Shown here: positions 32,746 through 44,441 of the stretch, piece by piece
Position numbering within the stretch: the first letter of the stretch is position 1
Layout: every line of letters starts with the position of its first letter
Assembly (NCBI GenBank): GCA_009809945.1
Contig: WTPW01001138.1
Location: 185,649-249,648 of the forward strand
Length of the DNA stretch: 64,000 nt
DNA from: Gigaspora margarita
Lineage: Eukaryota; Glomeromycota; Glomeromycetes; Diversisporales; Gigasporaceae
Reading direction: 5' to 3'
Notes under the pieces: model-generated
What the model was told of the DNA's origin: nothing
What the model saw: only the letters and a program-made list of their open reading frames with translations
The model's database searches: none
Translations under genes and position numbers: made by a program

Positions 32746-35700
32746 CTAATATTCTACAGATTCCAAAACATTAAGAATTATTTCATTAGGTATACCCAAT
32801 AATTGCAGCTTCTCCTTCATATCATTTTCATTTTTATAAGGTCTATTTTTAATAATTTTCTCTGCATATTTTGAACCCACACCAACAATATATTTCAACA
32901 AATTTACATTAATGACAGTGTTGATATTGATTTTGTTTGCTAAAATAAAAAATTTAACAATTAGAAAATAAAAGTATTATATATCAATGAAATAATGTAA
33001 AAAGTATTTACTCATTATAAATTGCAAACGGGTTGCAAATATTCCAAATAACTTGTGAAAAGATGACTTGTTTGTAAGTATGACATTATCAGGTATCATC
33101 TCAACATCCTTATTAGTTTCAGCTATAGTACAGATCCACAAAAGCCATGGATGACCTTCTGAAATGTAGTTACAAAGAGCATCCTTCGTTTTTGCATATT
33201 TCTTTATTAATGATATATTGAGTCAATTCACCATTAAGAAAACGTTTATATTGTCTACAGCGAATAATCCATGAACTATGATTATATATGGGCCGAATAT
33301 AAAATGAGTCAAAAGGTGCACCTTCTGCATTTTTAATTAGCATGTTACCATTGTACAAATTTAAATTTTGTGCTTGATTATTTTTGACGTCAAATGTAAC
33401 TGTTTCATTTGAAAATCTAGCTAATAAAATTTTTACGTGCACTGAATCAGCAAGATGGAATTGCAAATATCTAATACCCCCTCTAATTCTAGCACTTCTA
33501 TAAAATTCAGACAGCATAATTGTTGCAGGTTGACAGGATTTAGTCAAATGGTAATAGTAAAGTTCTTCTAAGCACGCCTAAATTAAATGTAAAATTAAGA
33601 AGAAGAAAAATATGGCTATATAATTTAGTGTGAAACCCAATCTATATAAAATAATTAACCTCATTTAAAAACTTAAATTCAACACTTAAAAAATTTTAAA
33701 CTTTAAATTTAATGTTAACATATTTGCGCATAATAAAACGCAAGAGTGTAATCTCAAATTTAGCCTAAACTAAGCTTAATTCAGACCATTACTCGAAATA
33801 ATGCCCCAGCCTGCTATTATGTGCAAATACGGTAATTACAACTTGCAAGCCAAAAATTTTCCATTAATAAAATATATTAAATTTAAATATATTTTTCAGT
33901 TTCGGTTAACAAGTATACGTACCTGAAAATAACAACAAAACAACTCAAAATTTCCCCAGAAATAATCAATTGTTCCACTATCTATACAAGTATCATGTGA
34001 AAATAGCCATAATAAATTTCTGAGGTTTTTATCCGGTTCACAACAAGAAACTAGCCTTCGTGCATACATATAAGGCATAATAACAGTATAATAACCTTGT
34101 AAAAATCATTATCTAATGGGTACAACATCAAAATGCCTTGAGATTCTAAGTACTCCCATGTGTAATTTGTATTATCAATAGTACATACAGTGCTTATACG
34201 TCTAACAGGAAATTGCAATATAATGGCAATAAAATTTTCTTGGCAAGTAATGATGGAATTGAAGGCAAGTAGATTCTATCGTGAGCACAATTAGCTGCTT
34301 TTATATAATCAATATCTGATGGTGATAAACCTTTAGATATGCTATTAGAAATATACTCTAAAAATGCTTCAATCCCACGTGGCAACATAATATCATAAGC
34401 AGTGGCTCGTAAAAGAAGAGAATTTAGCCACCAGCTTTTTGTTAATTGTAATTGTTCAAATAGAGAATTTATGTCTATTGGTAATAAAAGAGGGGTAGGC
34501 AAAGTTATATGCTGATATGAAGAACTAGTTACTACATTTGACAATGGTGTAAGTACAGTTCCTGCAAGGTGGCAAATTATAAAAACATGATTAATGCTAA
34601 ATTTACAGCACATTGCACCACAAAGAGCCAAAGTCACTTCTTTAAGGTATTGTCTTTCCTCCTGTTTATTATCACCTTTGCAAAATGGAGCCCCAACTAA
34701 ATTTTGAAATTCATCAAGTACTATGTATATAAGCAATGGGCAAGAAACATCATCTCCACGAATACTTTTAGCAATAATCTTAATGGCCATTGAGACAGTT
34801 AGTTTTTGCTTTAAAGGTTCATCTCCAAATTTAGCAATCAATTGATCAATGAAATCATAAAGATATGTTTGTGAAGCAAAATAATGATGAAGAATTCTTA
34901 GTCTGATTGCAGCGTTTGCACCTAAAGTTTTAGAGAACAATCATTATTATACATCATCAGGATCTGTACAGGATCATCCAGTAAATGAGATAGCTTTTGT
35001 ATTTCATTTGATACTTCATTAGTAGCAAAATTTGGAAAACAACTACGTATCATTGGTATTGTTTCGATAAGATTGCATGTTTTTCCAGTTCCAGGCATGC
35101 CAGCTAAGTAATATTTATCTTTGAGTTTGTATATACTATAATAATAATAATTAATTACTCACCTGAAATAAATATCTGACGTTTATTCCAATCGCAACCT
35201 TTACAGGCAGCTTTAAACTAAGAGATAAAGCTCTCTGTGAGGCATCTCGCAGTAGTCGTCCTTCTTATTTAAAAATTTGTAAGGGAAGTTGCTCTTTTTA
35301 TTTATGTGAATACAAATATACTTACCAACAAATGAAAAATTATGGCCGTATGTAGTGATTAACTATTGGCAAATAAAAATTATTATGCTATAATTATTCA
35401 CTAATTTCTGAACTTTAGTATAATAAAATATGCTTACTGGAATACCTAGTAACTTTTTAAACTTAACTTGAAGAAATTCTAAAATTTTCTCCTCTGTTAT
35501 TCTAAAAGAGAACAAAAATTAAATTAATAAATAGAACAAATAATTTTAAAGATTAACTTAATGGCTCTGAAGAACTTGCATTGATGAGAAAGAAATTTGT
35601 CTTGTTTGATATGGATTTGTTTCACTACAAAAAAGAATCAATTTCTATAGATCAAAAATAATAACTTTTTTTGAAAGTATAAATCAAGAGATATTACTAG

Positions 35701-36027
35701 TTGGGGATAGCTGCATGATTATATTTATATGTCCACTTTATTCCTGGTTATCATAATGTTCTGATCTATGAAAATAATTCCCAACGTCAGTAAATGGAGA
35801 CATTTCAATGCCTCCTTTAATGTCCTCAACTTTTATCGTGGTTCCCAGGTCTTTATCTATTGTTGGGATATCTACATGCCATAAAATTAGGTCTTCTTCA
35901 TCAATATGGGCAAACCGAATTTTATCATTAATTAAAAGCTTTCGTATTTGAGAGACTTTCATATCTCTACAGATTTTGATGTGAAAAGCTTTTCTAATGG
36001 GATCACCTGAAGAAGGCAAAATATCAT
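32746..36027 (-). pseudogene. Crinkler-type effector gene, left copy: header, P-loop NTPase, nuclease-like part, HhH tail
   Basis: In minus-strand order: the header (36,020-35,700), with SGDPIRKAFHIKI, VSQIRKLLI and DLILWHVDIP, matches the ubiquitin-like Crinkler N-terminus. An exon follows with GRLLRDASQRALSLSLKL (about 35,265-35,163), then the NTPase with Walker A GMPGTGKT (about 35,090) and Walker B IYIVLDEFQN (about 34,712). A YTWEYLESQG region leads to the part with IKNAEGAPFDSF and CRQYKRF (33,587-33,170), resembling the restriction-enzyme-like end of Crinklers. The tail from ININTVINVN (about 32,940) ends in GVGSKYAEKIIKNRPYKN, a helix-hairpin-helix. Several GT-AG introns separate these. 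Breaks: one base lost at the start region, a TAA after EHYDNQE, a deletion near 34,945, a lost base near 34,222, an 11 bp insertion near 34,085, and an extra base near 33,200. Crinklers are secreted or nuclear effectors in oomycetes and fungi. The identification is mine from motifs. Confidence 0.8.
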
Positions 36028-36392
36028 TATGTCAGTGTGCCTGCAAGCATGAAAAATCAGCATTAAATTAGGTTAAATCAAATTTTTAGCAAAAATATAC
36101 GTATAAAGTAACAACTTACGGTAACTGATAAATAGATATTTTTGGAGGTTTTTTTAAAAAAATAGTAAAAACATATAAAGCTCAATCTTGAACCAGCAAA
36201 CCCACACAAAAATTATATTTATCTGTTAGTTATAATGTGCTTTTTTGTTTTATGATGTTAACTTTTTTATAACGAACTGATAATTTAATGGAAAAAAGTT
36301 CGTTATCAACTAAAAAATGCGTGCCATTTGTTTAACTATAATGAACGTTCAACTTGTATTTTAACAGGTTTTTTTTTTATTATTGTCCTTCC

Positions 36393-37215
36393 ATGTGCCG
36401 TAACAATTGACATGTGTTGTAATACAGTCGACCCTCTCAAAATCGGTATTAGTTTTGAGCGGTTATCAGATTTGAAAACATTACGGACCTTTGGATTTAT
36501 ATAACGGGAACGGACTTGGTAGATTAATTTTTAATCAGATTTGACAGGGTATATCAGTTTTGACAGGATCAGTTTGAGAGGGTCAACATGTGCTACAACA
36601 TTTAATACATTGTATTTCAATATTTGACACGTAATATATAATTTTTATTGTGTAATGTGAATTCTCAAAGAAAAATAATTTAACAGGCTTTTTTTTTAAA
36701 GCAAGAATAATATTAGTATTCTATTATTTTCGTATAGCATATTATTTTAAATATTGAAATCCAGTATCTAATTCATAACATTATTGAATCACTAATTGTT
36801 AAACTTCTAACTTAACTTAATAAATTTGAATGGTACATTGCCTCTTTCTTGAAAGACTGGGTCCCAGAAATTTACAAAATCTTCTAAAATTAAATTATTC
36901 TGGAATAATAAACTTAGATCTCCTTCATATGTATTATTATTTTCATTTACTTCGTCTACAATATTATAATCAAGACAATCGTCAATATCATTATCAATTG
37001 TTGCAAGCTTTACCATTTCACATAATTCAGCATCAACATTACGTATATTATATCTTACATCATGTCTAATTTCAGAGTTACATACAAAAACTCAGTTACG
37101 GCAAACGTCGGCTATTATACCATATGTCTGTTATAGCACTTTTGATGTAACTATGTAACTTTTTGACGTGACCATACGTCACCAAGTTCCTGCACCTATA
37201 ATTTGTTGTCGACTG
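36393..37215. other. Extra block in the left palindrome arm with a pogo/Tigger-like remnant
   Basis: Absent from the other arm, where the flanking sequence is continuous. Near its start, ACAGTCGACCCTCTCAAAAT (36,425) and, inward from the right, TGTTGACCCTCTCAAACTG (about 36,590) form inverted ends of pogo/Tigger type around a 165 bp body. Then come AT-rich DNA and a 69-codon minus frame (36,807-37,016, acidic, FVNFWDPVFQE) of unknown nature. Confidence 0.5.
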
Positions 37216-37339
37216 TGATATTAAACAAGTTATGCACATACTCATGCGCTGGGAGCTTTTATATGGTATTATAGTAAAATAGTGACTAGTTGTGTGCCTG
37301 CTCATGCACTAGTTTTAGTTTTAAGGATTTATAAAATTT

Positions 37340-37663
37340 GGGTGCTGGTCAAAATCCCGACAAACAGAATCCCGACAGGTCATAATCCCGACAAAAAAAT
37401 CCTGACAGTAAAAATCCCGACAAATCCCGACAACAAAAAATTATAAAGTTTATTTAAGTTTGGGTAGGGTTAGGCAAGTGCATAGGTTAGGGTTTGGGTG
37501 TGCGCCTAGGTTAGAGTTTGGGTTTAGGCGATTATATAGTAAAATTGCTCAATGGACACTTTTTTTAATTGTCGGGATTTGTCAGGATTTTTGATTGTTA
37601 GGATTTTTTTGTCAGGATTATGACCTGTCGGGATTCTGTTTGTCGGGATTCTGATACAAACCC
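37340..37663. mobile_element. Foldback element at the palindrome centre, 9 bp target duplication
   Basis: Ends GGGTGCTGGTCAAAATCCCG and, inward from the right, GGGTTTGTATCAGAATCCCG. Both arms then repeat the word ATCCCGACA three to four times. ATAAAATTT flanks it exactly (37,331-37,339 and 37,664-37,672). The middle has telomere-like GGGTAGGGTTAGG. It lies in the loop between the two palindrome arms, so it entered after the palindrome formed or at the same time. Confidence 0.85.
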
Positions 37664-38261
37664 ATAAAATTTACTATAATAATTGTTAGAGATGACAGTC
37701 ATCCCCGACAATTATTATAGTAAATTTTATAAATCCTTAAAACTAAAAATAAAAAAGCACCCAGTGCATGAGCAAACTATCTAACTCAGTATTCTTGTTA
37801 TCCGTGATCCAGTACCCAGTGCACCATTACATAATACTATATAAAAGCTCCCAGCGCATGAGCATGCACATCAAATCTATATTTGGTTAGTTCAATTCTG
37901 AAGGACAATAATAAAAAAAAAGATAATTTTTTATAAAAATCGTCATTCACACAAAAACCTGTTAAAATACAAGTTGAACGTTCATTATGGTTAAACAAAT
38001 GTCACGCATTTTTTAGTTGATAACAAACTTTTTTCTATTAAATCATCAGTTCGTTATAAAAAGTTAACATTATAAAACAAAAAAGCATGTTATAACTAAC
38101 AGATAAATATAATTTTTGTGTGGGTTTGCTGGTTCAAGGTTGAGCTTTATATGTTTTTACTATTTTTTTAAAAAAAAACACAAAAATGTCTATTTATTAG
38201 TTACCGTAAGTTGTTACTTTATACATATATTTTTGCTAAAAATTTGATTTAACCTAATTTA

Positions 38262-41200
38262 ATGCTGATTTTTCATGCTTTCAGACACACCGACATAATG
38301 ATATTTTGCCTTATTTCAGGTGATCCTATTAGAAAAGCTTTTCACATCAAAATCTGTAGAGATATGAAAGTCTCTCAAATACGAAAGCTTTTAATTAATG
38401 ATAAAATTCAGTTTGCCCATATTGATGAAGAAGACTCCCATATTGATGAAGAAGACTTAATTTTATGGCATATAGATATCCCAACAATAGATAAAGATCT
38501 GGGAACCACAATAAAAGTTGAGGACATCAAAGGAGGCATTGAAATGTCTCTGTTTGCTAACGTTGGAAATTATTTTCATAGATTAGAACATTATGATAAC
38601 TAGGAATCAAGTGGACATATAAATATAATCGTGCAGCTATCCCCAACTAGTAATATCTCTTGATTTATACTTTCAAAAAAAATTATTTTTGATCTATAGA
38701 AATTGATTCTTTTTTGTAGTGAAACAAAATCCATATCAAACAAGACAAATTTCTTTCTCATCAATGCAAGTTCTTCAGAGCCATTAAGTTAATCTTTGAA
38801 ATTATTTGTTCCATTTATTAATTTAATTTTTGTTCTCTTTTAGAATAACTAAGGAGAAAATTTTAGAATTTCTTCAAGTTAAGTTTAAAAAGTTATCAGG
38901 TATTCTAGTAAGCATATTTTATTATACTAAAGTTCAGAAAATTAGCGAATAATTATAGCATAATAATTTTTATTTGCCAATAGTTAATCACCACATACGG
39001 CCATAATTTTCTATTTGTTGGTAAGTATATTTGTATTTACGTAAACGAAAAGAGCAACTTCCCTTACGAATTTTTAAATAGGAAAGACGACTACTGCGAG
39101 ATGCCTCACAGAGAGCTTTATCTCTCAGTTTAAAGCTGCCTATAAAGGTTGCAATCGGAACAAACGTCAGATATTTATTTCAGGTGAGTAATTAATTATT
39201 ATTATTATTATAGTATATACAAACTCAAAGATAAATATTACTTAGCTGGCACGCCTGGAACTGGACAAACACGCAATCTTATCGAAACAATACCGATGAT
39301 ACGTAGTTGTTTTCCAGATTTTGCCACTAATGAAGTATCAAATGAAATGCAAAAGCTATCTCATTTACTGGATGATCCTGTACAGATCCTGATGACATAT
39401 AATAATGATTGTCTTCCTTTAAATATTGAAAAAACTTTAGGTGCAAACGCTGCAATCGGACTAAGAATTCTTCATCATTATTTTGCTTCACAATTATCAT
39501 ATGAGGATTTCATTGATCAAATGATTGCTAAATTTGGATATGAACCTTTAAAGCAACAATTAATTGTCCCAATGGCCATTAATATTATTGCTAAAAGTAT
39601 TCGTAGAGATAATGTTTCCCGCCTATTGCTTATATACATAGCACTTAATGAATTTTAAAAGTTAATTGGAGCTCCATTTTGCAAAGGTGATAATGAACAG
39701 GAGAAAAAACAATACCTTAAAGAAGTGATTTTGGCTCTTTGTGGCGCAATGTGCTGCAAATTTGGCATTAATAATGTTTTTATAATTTGCCACCTTGCAG
39801 GAACTGTACTTACACCATTGTTAAATATAATAACTAGTTCTTTATATCAGCATATAACTTTGTCTACCCCTCTTTTATTACCAATAGACATAAATTCTCT
39901 ATTTGAACAATTACAATTAACAAAAAGCTGGTGGCTAAATTCTCTTCTTTTACAAGCCACTGCTTATGATATTATGTTGCCACGTGGGATTGAAGCATTT
40001 TTAGAGTATATTTCCAATAGCATATCTAAAGGTTTATCACCATCAAATATTGATTATATAGAAGCAGCTAATTGTGCTCGCGATAGAATCTACTTGCCTT
40101 TAATTCCATCATTACTTGCCAAGGAAATTTTAGTCGCCATTATATTGCAATTTCCTGTTAGACGTATAAGCACTGTATGTACTATTGGTAATACAAATTA
40201 CACATGGGAGTACTTAGAATCTCAAGGTATTTTGATGTTGCACCCATTAGATAATTATTTTTACAAGGTTATTATGCCTTATATGTATGTGTGAAGATCA
40301 TTGTGAACTGGATAAAAGCCTCAAAAATTTAGCATAGCTATTTTCACATGATACTAGTGTAAACGGTAGAACTATTGATTTTTACTAGAGAAATTTTGAG
40401 TTGTTTTGTTGCTATTTTCAGGTATTATACTTGTTAACCGAAATTGAAATCTATTTAAATATATTTTATTAATGGGAAACTTTGACTTGCAAGTTGTAAT
40501 TACCGTATTTGTGCGTAATAATGGGCCAGGGCATTATTTCGAGTAATGGTCCGAATTAAGCTTAGTTTAGGCTGAATTCAAGATTACACCCCTGCGTGTT
40601 ATTACACGCAAATACGTTAACATTAAATTTAAAGTTTGAAATTTTTTAGTGTTGAATTTAAGCTTTTAAACGAGGTTAATTATTTTATATAGGTTGGGTT
40701 TCGGTTACCAACACACTAAATTATATGGCCATATTTTTATTCTACTTAATTTTACATTTAATTTAGGCGTGCTTAGAAGAACTTTACTATTACAATCTGA
40801 CTAAATTCTGCCAACCTGCAACAATTATGCTGTCTGAGTTTTATAGAAGTGCTAGAATTGGAGGGGTATTAGATATTTGCAATTCCATCTTGCTGATTCA
40901 GTGCACGTAAAAATTTCTTTAGCTAGATTTCCAAATGAAACAGTTACATTTGACGTCAAAAATAATCAAGCACAAAATTTAAATTTGTACAATGGTAACA
41001 TGCTAATTAAAAATGCAGAAGGTGCACCTTTTGACTCATTTGATATTCGGCCCATATATAATCATAGTTCATAGATTATTCACTGTGAACAATATAAACG
41101 TTTTCTTAATGGTGAATTGACTCAATATATCATTAATAAAGAATATGCAAAAATGAAGGATGCTCTTTGTAACTACATTTCAGAAGGTCATCCATGGCTT

Positions 41201-41597
41201 TTGTGAATCTGTACTACAGCTGAAACTAATAAGGATGTTGAGAAGATACCTGATAATGTCATACTTACAGACAAGTCATCTTTTCACAAGTTATTTGGAA
41301 TATTTGCAACCCGTTTGCAATTTATGATGAGTAAATACTTTTTACATTATTTCATTGATATATAATACTTTTATTTTACTAATTGTTAAATTTTTTATTT
41401 TAGCAAACAAAATCAATATCAACACTGTCATTAATGTAAATTTGTTGAAATATATTGTTGGTGTGGGTTCGAAATATGCAGAGAAAATTATTAAAAATCG
41501 ACCTTATAAAAATAAAAATGATATGAAGGAGAAGCTGCAATTATTGGATATACCTAATGAAATGATTCTTAATGTTTTGGAATCTGTAGAATATTAG
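38262..41597 (+). pseudogene. Crinkler-type effector gene, right copy, decayed
   Basis: It starts at ATG 38,262 or the in-frame ATG giving MIFCLISGDP; the header is in one phase here, unlike the left copy. A 21 bp tandem duplication repeats HIDEED within the header (38,420-38,460). TAG follows EHYDN, where the left copy reads CAG. The exon order is as in the left copy. The Walker A loop reads GTPGTGQT (39,246-39,274), its Lys replaced by Gln, and Walker B reads ALNEF then a stop (39,650), its Asp replaced by Asn, so ATP hydrolysis would be lost. Further stops follow PYMYV (40,292) and in the nuclease-like part (41,072, 41,204). The helix-hairpin-helix tail (41,405-41,597) is intact. It lies head-to-head with the left copy, about 2.2 kb apart. 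This copy is clearly a pseudogene. Confidence 0.8.
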
Positions 41598-41769
41598 CAC
41601 TATGTTGGGATTACTTAAGCGAATTTTTTTTTTATTTACTTGATAATTGAATTTTATTTTAGTTATAGATGCTAAACATATTGGTGTATTGTTCAATATA
41701 TATGGTTTTATTAATGTAGAATCGAAAATTAGTTAAATAAACTAAAACTGATAACAAAATACAGAGTAT

Positions 41770-42000
41770 ATTAACCTTCACTTAAAAATTACTTACTGAA
41801 CCTTTGTTCAAATTGCTTATTAAACCTTTGCTCAAATTATTTTTTATATAATTTGCTAAATCTTAGCTCAAATTACTTGCTGAATATTTGTTCAATTACT
41901 TACTGAACCTTTGCTCAAATTACATACTATCTTTTGCTCAAATTATTTATTAAACCTTCACTTAAGTTGTTTTTCAATATAAATTACTAAGCTTCATCAC
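41770..42000. repeat. Minisatellite at the right palindrome edge
   Basis: Complementary copy of 32,340-32,575: repeated ACTTACTGAACCTTTGCTCA plus AATT units with variants. Confidence 0.75.
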
Positions 42001-42510
42001 AAAGTTGTTTTTTATAAAATCTACATAGATCTACAACTTTACATAAATATTATATAGAATACTATATAAAAATTATATATTTTAATTTTTATATATTATT
42101 TAATATAGAATTTATATAAAATCTATTTAAACTTAAATATTATTTAATATAGAATTTATATAAAATCTATTTAAACTTAAATAACAATAATTTTATAAAA
42201 AAAAACTTATGTAATTGTTATATATTTATAAATTTTATGTATTATAATTAAGTAACTTTTACATGCTATAAATTTCTATTATATAAATTTATATATTAAT
42301 AAATTTTATATTATTCACTTCTGATACATCATATATTAATATAACATATTAAAAATTTTTATAATTAATATTTTAACTAATTATTGCTTTTTAAGACTAA
42401 GCTTTTGGGATTAAATATATCATAATTTAAAATAATAAAAATAAATAAAATATAGTTTAGTTAATTCTTTTTAAAATCTTAATTATTGAATTTTTAGATT
42501 AAATTATTAT

Positions 42511-42809
42511 ATAAATCTTAAAAATCTATAACTTTTGATCTACTGATTCAATTTAGATGATTTAACTAACAAAATGATCCTCTCAATAAGAGGATTCTAA
42601 AGAATCTAAAACCATACAGAAACGATCACGTGATCACGAGATCGGCAAAGATTTATATTGTATATAAACATTTGCCGATCTCATGATCACGTGATATTTT
42701 CTGGATAATTTTAGATTCATTAGAATCCTCTCATTGGGTGGATCATTTTGGTAGTTAATAATCTAAATTGAATCAGTAGATCAAAAGTTATAGATTTTTG
42801 AAATTTATG
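42511..42809. mobile_element. Foldback miniature element
   Basis: Near-perfect hairpin: AAAAATCTATAACTTTTGAT at the left and ATCAAAAGTTATAGATTTTT at the right, continuing through CTACTGATTCAATTTAGAT and, near the centre, GATCACGTGATCACGAGATC / GATCTCATGATCACGTGAT. No gene. Confidence 0.75.
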
Positions 42810-43276
42810 TATTATTAAAGTAGTAATGTTATACAAGAAAATCAGCACTTTGTTTAATATTATATTTCATTTTTTTAATATAATAATCTCAGATAAAATT
42901 TTACAGACTTTTTTGCAATTGTTACACCAAGTTACTTGCGTAATAGCACAAAGCAACACTTAATTTTAATTAGTTAATCTTTAAAAAACTAAAAATTTTT
43001 AGTTTTTTATTAATTTTTTTTTAAAAAATTAACCAAATTTGAATTTTTTTAAAAAAATATTAAATCAAGAAATCATAAAAATTTTTTTACAAATATGTTA
43101 TATAAATACTCAGGTATAATATATATTTTTTTGATTGCTTATTAATATGTAAAAATTTGGGTTATTGTATTTAATTTAAAATGTATCATGATAGTGTATC
43201 ATGCTTAATGAAATTACCAATATAATTATATAACTTTTATATATTCCACGGCCCCTAATGTTCTCCCATGTAGGGT

Positions 43277-43545
43277 TCTGCAATTTGATTTGATCTTCAA
43301 ATATTTGAATCAAATATTTGATCAAATTCAAATTCAAATTTGACTATATTTGATTTGATCAAATTCAAATCTGGCCAAATTTGATTTGATTTGACAAATA
43401 TTTGATTTGATTCGAAAATTACTATTAAAAATTCAAATTCAAATCAAATCCAAATCCAAATATTTGAATCAAATCAAATTCAAATTAGGGTCAATTTGAT
43501 TTGATCAAATTCAAATGACCCAATATTTGATTTGATTTGAATTTG
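43277..43545. repeat. TTTGATTTGA / TCAAATTCAAA low-complexity repeat
   Basis: Built of five- and six-base words (TTTGA, TCAAA, ATTTG) in both orientations, so it can fold on itself. Probably expanded simple repeat. Confidence 0.75.
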
Positions 43546-43884
43546 AGGAACGCTACTCTTATGAACATTTCTGATGATATTTTTATGATGACACAATGGC
43601 ATGAAAATATCAAAAATTTTTTCACAGCCATTACATCATCAGTAAAAATCTTAGTCAGAAATGTTATAGGCATAGGAACCGTAAAATATATCAGATATTT
43701 CATGTGTGCCGTGAATATCACGTCTTACCATGGCTTCGCCGTGCTAATCTATGATATTCACAATAGCCTGTGAAATATCTATTACATATTGTAAAATTTA
43801 TATAAAAATTTTATATAAATGTTATATATTAATAAAATTCATATATAATTATATAATGTTTATATATCATAAAATTTATATGAA

Positions 43885-44441
43885 GACCTCAGGTCTGATA
43901 GCATAGCAGTTATGCTCTGAGGTCACAAATCGGAAGGTTGCCAGTTCGAATCTTGTTGGCAGCGAACATTAATTTCTATAAAAAGGCTTAGCTTGACATA
44001 TTAGGGAACTGAAACACTGTAGTACCAGGGACTCAGGACATCAACGTAGAACAGATCTAATATGAACAGCAGGCCATGGAGGCTTAGACTTGGTGTTCAA
44101 AACCCTCGGGGTTGAACTTGTTAGTTTGGAACTATAATTTGTTTAACTGAAGTCACGAGACATAGTAACGATCAAGTCACGAACTCCTGGCAGCGTTTAC
44201 TGAGAAGCTAGGCCATATGTGGTTTGGTAGAACAGTAAGTCCGAAGGTAAAATCTGGAACAATAAGACTATGAGAACTTTTGTACTACTATAGCCAACTT
44301 TAGGCCACAAATAAAGTAGTCTGAGTCAGGATTTTCTTATATGTAATTGTTGATCTTCTTTGTACAATATAATGTATAAATAACATTATTCAATTAATAA
44401 AATGATATGCTGAATAGTCTCAGTTGTTAAATGAAAAAAAA
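43885..44441 (+). mobile_element. tRNA-derived SINE (family 1), 16 bp target duplication
   Basis: The 5' part is tRNA-like: an A-box-like TAGCATAGCAGTTATGC and a B box CCAGTTCGAATC about 40 bp apart. The body follows, and the 3' end is ATGAAAAAAAAA. ATAAAATTTATATGAA lies exactly on both sides (43,869-43,884 and 44,442-44,457). The long exact duplication and A-tail are the marks of LINE-driven retrotransposition. A second copy lies at 47,290-47,787, and a 20 bp scrap of the head (GACCTCAGTCCGATAGCAT) at 45,000. Confidence 0.85.

Larger units (their letters stand above)
32235..37345 (-). repeat. Left arm of a 9.9 kb palindrome
   Basis: Inverted partner of 37,670-42,105. Gene pieces, introns, intergenic sequence and the end minisatellite all recur in mirror order. 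The arms differ by scattered substitutions and indels, and this arm has an extra block at about 36,393-37,215 relative to the other. Confidence 0.9.
37670..42105 (+). repeat. Right arm of the 9.9 kb palindrome
   Basis: Mirror of 32,235-37,345. The arms approach each other to within a small inner hairpin, AATTTACTATAATAATTGT / ACAATTATTATAGTAAATT (37,667-37,725), apart from the inserted foldback. Confidence 0.9.

Noticed and set aside
32235-42105. Palindrome as a pure assembly artefact
   Set aside because: The arms differ by many substitutions, indels, separate stop codons and an arm-specific insertion, which a mirrored contig would not show. Long reads remain the proper test.
43491-43773. 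Overlapping open frames on both strands
   Set aside because: They lie at the edge of a TTTGA-type simple repeat and in short inverted repeats; no codon bias or domain is visible.
43885-43965. Possible tRNA gene (A- and B-box-like words)
   Set aside because: No closed acceptor or anticodon stem can be drawn, and it is the head of a 557 bp element with target duplication, so it is a SINE.
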